This document shows, piece by piece, positions 31,144 to 40,159 of a DNA stretch of 40,159 bases (the stretch's first letter is position 1; each line of letters opens with the position of its first letter). The translations under genes were made by a program, and so were the position numbers. Where the stretch lies: contig JACVRA010000455.1 of NCBI GenBank assembly GCA_019828545.1, positions 1 to 40,159 of the forward strand, given 5' to 3'. The stretch comes from Paracamarosporium sp. OC-R06-R3. Its lineage: Eukaryota > Ascomycota > Dothideomycetes > Pleosporales > Didymosphaeriaceae. The notes beneath the pieces are model-generated. The model made no database searches. It was not told the origin of the DNA and worked only from the letters and a program-made list of their open reading frames with translations.

Positions 31144-32025
31144 ATGGCCACTAACATACCGACACCGAGCACTCCATTAGACTTCATGAAAGAGAGGTCT
31201 CGTCTGGTTTCTTTCTTCCGTCCTCCGCCATCCGTCCCCGACACTTCAGCGCCGAAGCTCGTTCTGCTAGCAACATGGATGGATGCACGCAAAACGCACA
31301 TCGCGAAGTATGTAGCACAGTACCAAGCGATCTACCCCACTTCTTCCATCTTGTTGATTCAGTCATCTTTCACTTGCTACTTGAACCCCCGTTCGGCACT
31401 TGAGAGCGTAGAACCTGCTGCCCAAATCATCGAAGAAGAGCTCTCACAGGTAGAGGGCGACAGCACAAAACCCCGACTGCTCGTGCATATGTTTTCCAAC
31501 GGCGGATCTTGTATGGTCTACTACCTCTACGACGTATACTCAAAGCAAGCGATGCATGTCATGGGAACAGCTTTAGACGAGTCTATGCGCTACTCATTAC
31601 CTCCGCACATAAGCGTCCTTGACTCTGCCCCGGGCGGCTGGGACTACAACCCTGCGACGAGCGCCGTACTTCACAGCCTACCCCGAGGATTGACACGAAA
31701 GCTCGCATTCCCATTCGTCCATATGCTGGGAGCATATTGGTGGGTCAAATATCGCGGGCTCGGCGTTCCTGAAGAGACGGTGGTATGGGGGCTGGCACAC
31801 AATGGGGCGGCCAACAAGCGCGAGACAAGCCGCGTCTATATCTACAGCGAAACTGATCAGATGGTTGACTTCCGCGACGTGGAAACCCATGTCGAGGATG
31901 CCATCGCCAAGGGGTTTACCGTGTCTCACAAGGTGAGGCTACCCGACAGCGACCATGTTGCTCATGCACGGCAATATCCGGAAGTATACTGGGGTACCAT
32001 TCGCAAGGCTTGGAGTAGCTTCTGA
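31144..32025 (+). CDS. DUF829 (TMEM53/PaxU-like) alpha/beta hydrolase
   Basis: A single exon of 293 residues. Features of the family are LVLLATWMDARKTHIAKYVAQY on the first strand and helix, the nucleophile elbow HMFSNGGS (S118), then DSAPGGWDY, and near the C-terminus the acid in YSETDQMVDFRDV and the His in DSDHVAHARQYPEVYW. All three catalytic positions of an alpha/beta hydrolase are present. PaxU from the paxilline cluster belongs here, but no indole-diterpene genes lie nearby, so a pathway role should not be assumed. No signal peptide or membrane segment is seen. Confidence 0.88.
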   Translation: MATNIPTPSTPLDFMKERSRLVSFFRPPPSVPDTSAPKLVLLATWMDARKTHIAKYVAQYQAIYPTSSILLIQSSFTCYLNPRSALESVEPAAQIIEEELSQVEGDSTKPRLLVHMFSNGGSCMVYYLYDVYSKQAMHVMGTALDESMRYSLPPHISVLDSAPGGWDYNPATSAVLHSLPRGLTRKLAFPFVHMLGAYWWVKYRGLGVPEETVVWGLAHNGAANKRETSRVYIYSETDQMVDFRDVETHVEDAIAKGFTVSHKVRLPDSDHVAHARQYPEVYWGTIRKAWSSF

Positions 32026-32153
32026 ATGATATTGTGCAAGCTTGACGATCTGACGAGGGTTTATGGAACGTTGTGGTTGCATGATCGCAGTGCACTAGTC
32101 GATTTGACGAGTTCTTGCAGAGTCTTACTAAAAAAGTATAAGCGTCATAAACA

Positions 32154-32357
32154 TTAATTATCTATGCCTCGTTTAGATGTGTTAATGTGCTGCTCATTGA
32201 GATGCTGCTGAATATCGATCATCGTACACTTGACTAACGAACCAAACGCCGAGAGACCGTCCGGACCCTGGCAGCTCAACCACATGACGTGGTTACTGTC
32301 AATTTTTTGCTGGTCGAACCATTTGCTAATATCGACGAACAAGATCCAGGACGACAT
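32154..32357 (-). CDS. small hypothetical protein
   Basis: A 67-residue frame from an ATG at 32357, starting MSSWILFVDISKWFDQQK, then HVMWLSCQGPDGLSAFGSLV and IDIQQHLNEQHINTS. The composition is protein-like and not low-complexity, with one cysteine in each of two segments. A GTAAGC...TTAG intron could be drawn upstream (about 32458 to 32364), so this may be the last exon of a longer or decayed gene. No family is recognised. Confidence 0.35.
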   Translation of the reverse strand: MSSWILFVDISKWFDQQKIDSNHVMWLSCQGPDGLSAFGSLVKCTMIDIQQHLNEQHINTSKRGIDN

Positions 32358-32727
32358 ACAGCACTAATAGTTGTTGTGATGTATGGGTAAGCAGATATAG
32401 TCCAGTCTCGAATTGATCATGGGGGCAAATATGAATCACATGTAGAACCGGGGGCTTACGGCGTTAGATCTCGCGGCAACAGACGGCCACAAGAGATTTA
32501 GAAATACTATTTCTGAATGTCATTAGAAACAAAAAATGATTATTCACCATTGTACAAGGCCGTCAATAAGTGTCCTATAGAAGTAGTTAAACTGTCGTTT
32601 TGCGAAGCTGGAAGCCCTAGTTCTCAAGTAAGTACTATACGTTCGCCTAGATGTTATAGAATTCCTGAACCCAGGATTTCTGCAGTGCTTTTCGCTTATT
32701 ATCAACTTTTATTCTCATCGCATACCG

Positions 32728-33799
32728 TTACGGTACAAGGATCGTTCGCGAGCTCTCACTCGAACGCTCCGCAGATTCAGCACCGGCCTCGTGAATGACA
32801 ACATCACTATCCATTTCCACAGCTGCCACTGTATTTTCCAGCAACTGCGGTGCTCTCTCACATCCATACAATTCGGCCCTTAACCCTGCATCTAACTCAT
32901 TTCCCATTGGTCGACTTTCGGCTTCGTGGCAAACGTCAGCTCCATCCATTTCTGGCTTCTTCCATGGATCCTTATCCCCAGAATTAGCTTTATCTCTAAT
33001 CTTGTTCTTTCTCCTATGTCTCCAGATAGCAAACCCGGCCAGAAGAGCAAGTATTACTAGGCATACGATACCGACGGGGAGATATATCTTGAGTTGTTTA
33101 AGGGTCTTCCCCGCATCGGTAGATGATGAGGCTATTCCAGTTATTGAAGCGGCACCGAAAGCCGTAGCGGAAGCTGGCAGGATAACGGTGCCTTGGGCGG
33201 GGATAGGGTCACCAGGTTTGACTTGAAAGGTCGCGTCTTCCGCAGCTATTTTCTGCTTGTAGAGGGTTTGAGTTATATTGGCATTGATTACGCCTATCAT
33301 TTGGTGGGTTGTACACGAATCTGGTGCTGCACAATAATAGAAGGTAGGTTCGGTTGAGTTAATCGTGATGTTGAAGTACGTGAGCTGCGTCAATGTCAAA
33401 GGTGAAAACAGAATTGACAGTGCTACACACATGATCAATATCCTTAACCCATTGCGTATCTGACCAGAAGCCTTCCTTGCCCTGACCGGTATACTCATAC
33501 GGTATACATGGTGATCCAAACTCTGATCGCGCAACGGAGTGGTTAGATGGGTAGAACTGAAAGGTTACCGTATCGCCAATGGTAACGTCTGTAAGTTCTG
33601 CAGGCTCGAAAACAAAGCCTACTTCTCCGGCCTTGACAGTGTGGACTTGCGGAGATCGACTTGATGATGACGTTGAGTTGCCAGAAGCCAAATGTGTTCC
33701 TGTGCCAGTTGCAGAAGCTGAAGGTGCCGACGTCGTCGACGCTATGCTTCCATTGGTGATACTCAAAAGTTCTGTAGCTGTAGTCGCTTGTGTCGCCAT
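32728..33799 (-). CDS. membrane-anchored cupredoxin (extracellular serine-rich protein type)
   Basis: Exon 1 (33799-33431) and exon 2 (33384-32728), joined through a 46-nt intron (GTGTGT...CAG), encode 341 residues. A Ser/Thr-rich N-terminus (1-50) precedes a cupredoxin domain (about 51-160): VHTVKAGEVGFVFEPAEL, FYPSNHSVARSEFGSPCIPYE, GQGKEGFWS, then PTFYYCAAPDSC. Candidate copper ligands are H87, C141, H150 and M152. A linker leads to one transmembrane helix (223-244, IYLPVGIVCLVILALLAGFA), a basic stop-transfer RHRRKNK and an acidic cytosolic tail. Relatives are cell-wall or plasma-membrane proteins with a signal peptide; none is seen before residue 20 here, so a 5' exon may be missing. Confidence 0.8.
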
Positions 33800-35223
33800 T
33801 GTGAACCTTGTGGAAGATTTTGTGGAGTGTTGGACCGGAACGAGTTCACGGCTGATCCCAAAATGCCTTCAAATCCTAATCAATAGAATATCGATACTGG
33901 TCGTTTCCGATCCAGTTCAGCGCTCCGTTGACAGAACCTGAAATAAACTGAGTAACAATGTGAGAAAAGAAAGGACAATAGGCCGAGAAGACGGCTGCCA
34001 TCTAGCTAACCAGCCCAAGTCCGACGATAACAGCCCATGCACAATCCTAGTAAACTTACCGCCCTGCTCCGACCTCTCATCAGTATCGAATACTTCATGG
34101 TACCCCTACCACTCGACCACTTCTCCCGCAACTTCCGCAACTCCTTTCCCCATCCAGACTAGCTCCTACATACCCTAATTTATCCTCTCAATTACCCTAC
34201 CGCCAAGCACTTAAGGTCGAGCAGCAGGCCGAGTACAGGGGGTAAACGTTCTCGTTTCCTATACCGTGCAAAAGCTCGAGCGGGGTTCATACCAAGACCT
34301 TGCTGTTGCCGTTACACATACCCCTGGCCAGTAACAGCCGACATGAAAACGGCCCCCGTACGAATATATTGTCGTTCCTGGGATTGTTTGCGTGTGCGGG
34401 CATGATGCCGCGCTCCCATCCCTCCACGCGCTTTGATGTGCGACGAACACGTTGAGACGCTAATGCTTTGCAGTGCAGCTCAATTCACCCAGCGGCGACT
34501 GAACGAGCATCTGCATCCATCCGGCCACAGTAAGTAAGCCACCACAAAACACGTTCATTCTGCATCTTATGAATTATGCAATAACATAGGGCACCGTATA
34601 TTGGTGGTGCGGGAATAGAGGGGCTCCTGGAGTGGCATGCAGATTACAATTGTAGGTAGCTTGAATTTCAAGCTCATTGGGACACGATTACTGTATAGTC
34701 CCAAAATCAAGCGCAGTATGTCACATACGACCATAGGATCCCGGAAGTCATCCCCAGCCTGGTGGCAATTATGGACCAACGCACGTAGGAGTGCACTCTA
34801 AGATGCAGCAAACTGAGACACTTGACGCGATCAATATTACTAGCTAATGCGCTCAGGTTCAAAGAATAGTATAAAATGGCTAACTTTGCTCATCTAATGT
34901 CGGTCGTAAGCCACGCATCTAAACGCAAGCAAAATGTGTAGCTATAGTGATAATCCCTACTATTGTAAAGAATGCAAGCAGTACAATACCTTCCTAAGTC
35001 AATCGTACGACTAATGTGATAATGGCAGTGTTGCAGCTGGCCCTTGTAATGATCTCAGACCAGCCAAAGGTAAAAACAGACAACTAATAGCGCTTAGCAG
35101 TACCAAGAAGGAAGGAAAACACTTACCATAATCTTATGTTCTCAGGAAACAGAATCCTGAGAGTTTGAACTTGGATTGAAGTGATCCGGTGTCGCAAACG
35201 CCACCAGATTTTCCAAGGTATAG

Positions 35224-35508
35224 TTTTAGGCAAAACAAAGCTGCGATACAAGGGAAGAGGGCGCAAGCTTTAAAAGTCGTCTAAACTACTCAACTTTGAT
35301 TGGCATGTTAGTGTCGTCGCGATCTATCAAACTCACCACAGTTGTTTTAGATGGCAGGGAGTCACGTTTTTGGGCAAAAAGTAGCTGCGGTAGGTATGGG
35401 GTGTTTCTACGCTTCGAATGTCGTTCAAACTACTCGCTATTGATTAGCTTTCCATTGCTGTCGCGATCTACCAAACTTACTAGGGTCGTTCTAGTCGGTG
35501 CTTAGGGA
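35224..35508. repeat. two diverged tandem copies, about 143 bp each
   Basis: Copy 1 starts at TTTTAGGCAAAACAAAGCTGCG and copy 2 at about 35367 with TTTTTGGGCAAAAAGTAGCTGCG. Both continue with GTCGT...AAACTACTC, TGATT, GTCGCGATCTA(T/C)CAAAC and GTTNTAG. The two have diverged by many substitutions, so the duplication is old. Confidence 0.7.
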
Positions 35509-35553
35509 CCCGAATCACAATACACATGTTATGCTATAGATAAACTGCGATGT

Positions 35554-35632
35554 GTAGGCATTTGAACGTTGGCGCTGCCTATCAGCCGTATAGGCGTTTA
35601 AATGTTAGCGTCGCCTGTTCGTCATGTAAGCC
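35554..35632. repeat. two diverged tandem copies, about 36 bp each
   Basis: GTAGGCATTTGAACGTTGGC is followed by TATAGGCGTTTAAATGTTAGC, then GCTGCCTATCAGCCGTA against GTCGCCTGTTCGTCATGTA. Differences are mainly transitions. Confidence 0.6.
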
Positions 35633-36170
35633 GAATCTGGGAACCCGAAAATCCATATTCAGTCGCCGATGTGTCTTCCGGATACTGTTCTGTGTAAACC
35701 ACGGCGCATAAAGGGTCTCGGCAGCGCTCATCAGAGGACTGTCTTGGGGAAATAACGAAGGGCTCAGATAGCGCTACACTCGGTCTAATTCTCGTCTCAG
35801 CGGCCCGTTCGTAGGCATTTTAGGTCATGCCAAGGGATGCGACTCGTACCGGTACCTACGTAGTAGCACGCCCGTAAACGAGTACGGTATTGTGGGTCCA
35901 GGTTTCTGCCACAATCCAAAGAGACCACTGGCCCGCGAAAGCGGCGTTCTGAACGCCGCTTGCCCTTTTCAATATAGTCGTATAATCTCAAGAAACAGTG
36001 TTCTATGCTTTGTGGTCTAGGTACTGACACCGACCTTCTGCGAGAACGAATACCAGTATCCGGTGTCCGCAACAGCTGCCGAGCTATCATAATAATTATA
36101 GCTATAAGTACATCTGGCTGATCGCACCACCGAAATACAGCTAATTTTCCCTCTACTGAGTACTGCTACT

Positions 36171-36644
36171 ATGCTTTCTTCTAAGATCCTCCTGGCAACG
36201 CACGTTGCCGCTACTTTCTCTATCCCTGTCCTAGCTATTCCTGGGTTTCGTAGATCGGAGCTCTGCACGGTGAGTGTAAAAGGGACATAGACTTTTACCT
36301 ACTAATCACATCAACAGCCGCTCGAGAATCTGCAGGTTGTGACTACGATTGATCTTGAGTGCATTGTCTATCCCAAGCTTGATGTACCACCCCCTCTAGG
36401 GATGTACTGCACGAAGTTTACTGCTCGCAATTCTTGTGAATTGGGCGGTGATCTTGGGACTATCACAAACGTGTGCATCGATACAAAATGCCAAAACGGG
36501 CGTCGCGTAACATCTAGTCACGATCTCTCAGCAGGCGACAAGCGTGACATCTCTTCAGATGTCGATCTCACAGCGAACGACAAGCGTGACGTCTCTCTAG
36601 ATGTCGATCTCACACTAAACGACAAGCCCGATCCGCGAACCTAA
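36171..36644 (+). CDS. secreted six-cysteine protein with Lys-Arg-punctuated repeats (Kex2-processed repeat type)
   Basis: Exon 1 (36171-36269) and exon 2 (36318-36644), with a 48-nt intron (GTGAGT, branch ACTAATC, CAG), encode 141 residues. A signal peptide (1-22, SKILLATHVAATFSIPVLA) is followed by Arg-Arg at 27-28. Six cysteines lie at 32, 48, 64, 73, 86 and 91. Then come a second Arg-Arg (95-96) and a 14-residue repeat: DISSDVDLTANDKR (110-123) and DVSLDVDLTLNDKP (124-137), preceded by a partial unit ending GDKR. Dibasic sites at 95-96, 108-109 and 122-123 are spaced 13-14 residues, the layout of Kex2-processed repeat precursors, including some fungal peptide natural products. The third site is degraded to KP. 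After TAA 36642-36644 the same frame goes on with further KR sites at 36666-36671 and 36762-36767, suggesting truncation. TATA box at 36103. Confidence 0.72.
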
Positions 36645-36824
36645 AATGTGGGTTCCAGCTGGCTAAAGCGCGCAGACAGTCCAAGATGGAAGAAGCTCTT
36701 CGCTCCTGTCCTTGGATATCCCGCGAACCGCCATCTTTAAGACCATACCCTGTCAAATGACAAGCGAGAATCTCCCTCTGATGAGCTAGGATCGAGGCCG
36801 TCTAACGTCCCTCACTGTTGGTAG
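36645..36824 (+). pseudogene. in-frame continuation of the Kex2-repeat gene beyond its stop
   Basis: In the frame of the preceding gene, 36645-36737 reads to TAA 36738-36740, and 36741-36821 reads to TAG 36822-36824. The first part contains WLKRADSPRW, the second NDKRESPSDEL, which resembles the repeat unit. Two single-codon stops therefore interrupt what looks like a longer ancestral precursor. Alternatively this is 3' UTR with chance resemblance. Confidence 0.45.
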
Positions 36825-37477
36825 AAAAACACCCTTTGTCGAAAATTAAGCGAGTTTTCTATCTTTAAACAATTCGGTCACCGTCCACACGTATTGTTAA
36901 TAAATTAGCTCTCTTGGATTACGATCTCCAGCGCTCCCTCTATACCTAGGTCTACTTTTATCCGAAAATTACACGCGCCTTACAGCTCTCTCGCCTATCT
37001 TGTGCAAAGCCATTTTTTATGCCCAGAATGAGAATCCTCGCTATCAGACCGGCTATAAGATCTACATTATGCAAAGCTTGTAAAGGAGAGAGTTCAAGCG
37101 CTAGAACATTATTATAAAAGCAGGAAGCCGTTAGAAGCCTTATGGCTACTACTACGCGCAGAATCATGCAAGATCGCCACCCCGGTCGAGACTTTTGGTT
37201 AGAGCGACTTTCAAATTAGGCTAGCGAAAATCCTTGCGTAAGCTGTAAATAATCGGGTCTGCGTAATCTATACATGTTACAGTAGCAGTAGGGTGGCCAA
37301 TGATAAAATGATAGGACCGATATGATTATTAGTTTTTTATTAGTATTTTATTTTATTTATTGTTTTTATTATTTATTATTATATCTCTACTTTTCCTCTT
37401 TTAGAATTTTACTTTAATACTAACTTTTTATATACTCTATATATTTAATACTTAATATACTAAGTTTTATTCTCTTT
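36825..37477. other. intergenic, grading into an AT-rich block
   Basis: About 650 bases. From about 37315 the sequence becomes strongly AT-rich (long T/A runs at 37325-37450), marking the start of the degraded transposon zone. No gene is seen. Confidence 0.6.
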
Positions 37478-38215
37478 TAACGTACTTCACGGGCGAGTTG
37501 GTTATACGGGCGAGTTAGTTAGAGCGTTAAGCCTCCACTAAAACGTACTATTACCTATAGTATAATATAATATCTTAACTACTATATAAGCTACTATAAT
37601 TAAAAGAGGCTTAAATATAGCTTGCGCTTTAAGCTATTAAATAAGACGTAACTTTAATATAGTAACGTACTACAGCTATCTATAAAGTCTCTTAAAGTAT
37701 AATAAGCAACTAATATACTAGAAAAACTTTTTAACCTAATTATATACCTAACTTAATAAAGCTACTTAAGATAGAAGAGTAGGTAATTATTTAGTATATC
37801 CTTAACCTAGATATATAAGGGTTTCTACCCTAGCTTACTACTATTAAGGATATAGCTAATTCTTTGTTAGTTAAGCGGCATTATAACCCTATTAGCTAGA
37901 ACTAGGCTTCAACCTTTATTAAGTATTAACTAAAGCTTAAAGTAAAGTTTAATTAAAAGTATAACTATAAGAGAGCCCTCTATAAGGATCTTAAGGTTAT
38001 ATAAGCTTGATTCCGGCTTATAAAGAATACCAAAGCTAAGTATAGTATCCTAGATAATAATACCTACAATTTTAATAAGTCAGGCTTTATAATAGGCATG
38101 ATATTAACTAGAGTAGTAGTTACAGGCTCTAAGCGTCAAGAACGGCCAAAGAGTATATAATAGGGCAACTAGGAGTAAACTATAGTTATTAAAGCCCTAA
38201 GGTTAGCTAGACACA
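37478..38215 (+). mobile_element. RIP-degraded Fot1/pogo-type DNA transposon, truncated
   Basis: Starts at a TA dinucleotide followed by ACGTACTTCACGGGCGAG and two direct subterminal repeats (CGGGCGAGTTGGTTA and CGGGCGAGTTAGTTA), a plausible terminal repeat. From about 37770 the plus frame reads a pogo-class transposase with stops scattered mainly at Gln/Arg/Trp positions. Recognisable segments are an NWASTFIK-like HTH/CENP-B end, LKVKFN then KYNYKRAL, and NTKAKYSILDNNTYNFN ahead of a GFxxGM motif. The first catalytic Asp region is there (degraded to Asn), and the later acidic residues are missing because the element stops near 38215, just left of the LTR element. Stops of TAA/TAG type in place of CAA/CAG/TGG are the RIP signature. 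Confidence 0.75.
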
Positions 38216-38330
38216 GAGGGGCAAGTAGGGTTGATTCTCAAGCAGGAATACTTAGTAATCAAGGTAGAAACGATATTAAGTTACGTAAGGTAAAACAATA
38301 GAAGTTATTAGAGAAATCTAAACAATAGAT

Positions 38331-38612
38331 TGCTAACAGGTTGTTACTATATAAAACAGGTTAAATACAAGAATTAAAGGTAATTCTCTTGCTCCTATAT
38401 ACTTACGTGTTGAGCGCTTGCTGGCGAGCGCTCTCCCTAGATCGCTCTCCCTAGAGCGCTCTCCCTAGAGCGCTCTCCCCAGAGCAGTTACGTGACCCTC
38501 TGGTAAACGCTGGTGTACGTAAGCGTTTCTGAGACGGCCCGTATGTACTCTTGTGGCGGTTATCCTATATAACCATTCGTTCCTTCCTTATATTAGATTC
38601 TAGATCCTAACA
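38331..38612 (-). repeat. 3' LTR of a Ty3/Gypsy element
   Basis: Runs TG...CA on either strand: TGCTAACAGG at 38331 and GATCCTAACA ending at 38612 on the plus strand. The element is on the minus strand, where the LTR begins TGTTAGGATC. Inside is a GC-rich tandem tract of about four units of GCGCTCTCCCTAGA (38427-38484). Unlike the interior, the LTR is barely AT-shifted. Confidence 0.75.
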
Positions 38613-38627
38613 TTATCCCTCCTCTCT
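38613..38627 (-). other. polypurine tract next to the 3' LTR
   Basis: On the minus strand AGAGAGGAGGGATAA abuts the LTR start TGTTAG. This is the expected primer site for plus-strand DNA synthesis and fixes both the LTR boundary and the element orientation. Confidence 0.75.
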
Positions 38628-38707
38628 AACTAATTTGTCCTAAATTACGTACTTCTCTTATATAAGCTAATACTATTTACTCTGCCTATTATCCTTTTGT
38701 TAGTACT

Positions 38708-39190
38708 ATGCCTGCTAAATCTACCATTTACAAGCATTGCCTTTATTAAGAAATTTTAAGTGCTAATATAGTTATAGAAGAGCCTTGTGCTAATTATTTT
38801 CTTAAGAATTAAATTTACTTTATTATACTAGGTGCTAGTTTAAAGTGTACTAAATATATGTATATAGATTGTCTATATATTAATATAAGTTGGTCGTCGC
38901 TGGACAAGACTCGTAAGGAGTATAAGAAGAAGGTTAAAGAAAATAAGAAGGAGTTAACATCTATAATTACGCATCTATTATAAGATAAGAAGATTCTTGC
39001 TTAGGCTAAAGAGTGTACTCGTAAGAAGACAATATATCTTACTATAGAAATAGCTGTAGATGGTGAAGACGTAAATGCCGTTATTATAGATTATCCTATA
39101 GTAAATGCTTTAGTTAGTTATTTTACTACAATATAGTTAACCTTAGATATAGTTAATAGAATAGTTTCCGTGCCTAGTTTATTATCTTAA
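38708..39190 (+). pseudogene. degraded antisense ORF inside the Gypsy element
   Basis: From an ATG at 38708 one plus-strand frame runs 161 codons to TAA 39188-39190, interrupted by five internal TAA/TAG stops, several at probable Gln positions. It encodes a cysteine cluster (EEPCANYF, then LKCTKYM and IDCLY, positions where further cysteines may have been lost). A strongly charged, coiled-coil-like helix follows (LDKTRKEYKKKVKENKKEL), then an acidic segment and a hydrophobic end. It lies between the 3' LTR and the chromodomain, opposite in sense to pol. It is not a gag or pol part; I infer an accessory antisense ORF of the element. Function unknown. Confidence 0.6.
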
Positions 39191-40159
39191 TAGTATATTC
39201 TTTTTATAGTCTTCTTATCCATGTCTTATCTTAGGTTTATAGGTATTCGTAGATCTTCTACTAATAGTTTATTAGGTTTTCGTTAGGTTCCTATGTATTT
39301 TTACTATATAGGTATCCTTTCTATTTTATTAGGAATTCTCTTCTTAGATTAAGTTGTACGTTTAAGATTTCTTCTACTTTAAATTTATTTTCTTCCTCTA
39401 GATGGTAATAGAATGTTGTTTAGACTAGAGTTTCCTAGTCTACTAGTTCTAACAAGAATACGTAGAATACGGGGTGTATTTTTACATTAGGTAGTAGCTC
39501 TAATTAATAGTTTACTAGTAATAGCTATTCTAAAATAAAAAATAATTTAACTTTAATATAGTCTAGTTTTTTATGTTTTTTCTTTTATATTTAGAGGTTT
39601 TTTATAAGTAGATATATTTTATCCCCCTTCTTTAGCTAAGGTACCATTTTTCGTTTTTAGTTAATATATAAAATTAATTGCTGCTAGGCTTTTCTAAGGT
39701 TTTCTTATAATTATTTATATATATTCTTTATATTTTCTACTAAGTTTATAGCCTATTCTATTTTTATTGCCGTTAGTAGTACTTAATTAAAGAGATGTAG
39801 GTATCTTCTATAGTTTACATAGTATAGTATATATCTAAATACGGCTAATTCTTTATTATTATATACTAGTTATACTATTAGTAGTAATAAAGTCTAGTTA
39901 TTTTTTTAATTATTATAGTAAATACGTAGGTATATTTCTAGTATTTAGTTTATACATTTTATTTATCCGTCTATTTATAGATAATATACTATTAATAGTT
40001 TTCTTTTTATTCTAATAAATGCTATAAGGGTTATCTAGTAATTTAACGTAAATAGCTTATCTCTATTACTTATAATTGTCTTTAAAATTCTATAGTATTA
40101 AATAAATTAGTCTAGTAGAAGATATATAAGTTCTTCTACTATAAGCTTTTTATTATATA

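Larger units (their letters stand above)
33800..36170. other. 2.4-kb intergenic region with local tandem duplications
   Basis: No gene with domain or splice support. It contains the two tandem duplications at 35224-35508 and 35554-35632. TATAAG at 36103-36108, 63 bases before the next ATG, is a plausible TATA box for the secreted-protein gene that follows. Confidence 0.55.
38331..40159 (-). mobile_element. Ty3/Gypsy chromovirus retrotransposon, RIP-degraded, 3' part only
   Basis: Reading the minus strand from the right edge: integrase core with RIKRKL, then a degraded DGQTER-type motif (about 39970), LRIYYNN and LVYNNKELAV. Further on is the integrase C-terminal KIHPVFYVFLLE (about 39505-39445), then a chromodomain (about 39410-39250) with FKVEEILN, EFLIK, KGY and EPNENL. 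Stop codons sit where Gln and Trp are expected. Then come about 600 bases, a polypurine tract and the LTR. Reverse transcriptase, gag and the 5' LTR would lie beyond the window. Confidence 0.85.

Noticed and set aside
32795..33226. 143-codon plus-strand frame
   Set aside because: Antisense shadow of the cupredoxin gene's second exon.
37310..40159. Giant cargo element (Starship-like) boundary
   Set aside because: No tyrosine-recombinase captain is visible; the degraded sequence is explained by pogo-type and Gypsy remnants.

Overview
This window reads as nuclear DNA of a filamentous ascomycete, most likely a dothideomycete of the Pleosporales type. Genes carry short introns (41-76 nt) with GT...AG ends and CTRAY-like branch points. 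Fungal orthologues (SEC1, DIB1, KEI1, SUV3) are readable end to end. The right edge is AT-rich transposon wreckage in which Gln and Trp codons have become stops, the pattern left by repeat-induced point mutation (RIP).

Left part (1-8.2 kb): a zinc-finger-like hypothetical gene with an in-frame stop or second intron (71-1232), a three-exon SAM methyltransferase (3108-4074), an NmrA-like NAD(P)-binding protein (4788-5951), and convergent to it a GH2 glycosidase (8178-6112, minus).

Housekeeping block (8.8-16.9 kb): KEI1-like subunit of inositolphosphorylceramide synthase (minus), mitochondrial RNA helicase SUV3 (minus), SEC1 of exocytosis (plus, seven exons, sharing a 343-bp divergent promoter with SUV3) and the U5 snRNP protein DIB1 (minus).

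Accessory part (17.5-36.8 kb): gene-sparse, with two F-box-like proteins, a Rieske-type oxygenase whose Rieske cluster-binding segment is missing, small secreted cysteine-rich proteins (one apparently broken), a DUF829/PaxU-like hydrolase, a membrane-anchored cupredoxin, and a small secreted protein with six cysteines followed by a 14-residue repeat punctuated by Lys-Arg (36171-36644). The last looks like a Kex2-processed repeat precursor whose reading frame visibly continues beyond its stop. Intergenic DNA holds several repeat families. One is a ~100-bp element present twice (2.75 and 30.3 kb), each copy between its own exact 12-bp direct repeats. Another is a trio of diverged ~300-bp B-box-bearing repeats at 19.5-20.9 kb.

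Right edge (37.3-40.16 kb): a RIP-degraded Fot1/pogo-type DNA transposon (plus), then the 3' end of a minus-strand Ty3/Gypsy chromovirus (3' LTR, polypurine tract, chromodomain, integrase) running off the window. A degraded antisense ORF with a cysteine cluster lies between LTR and chromodomain. The contrast between the conserved block and the repeat-rich, effector-like flank fits a two-compartment genome. The gene models are hand-spliced from sequence; no similarity search was run.
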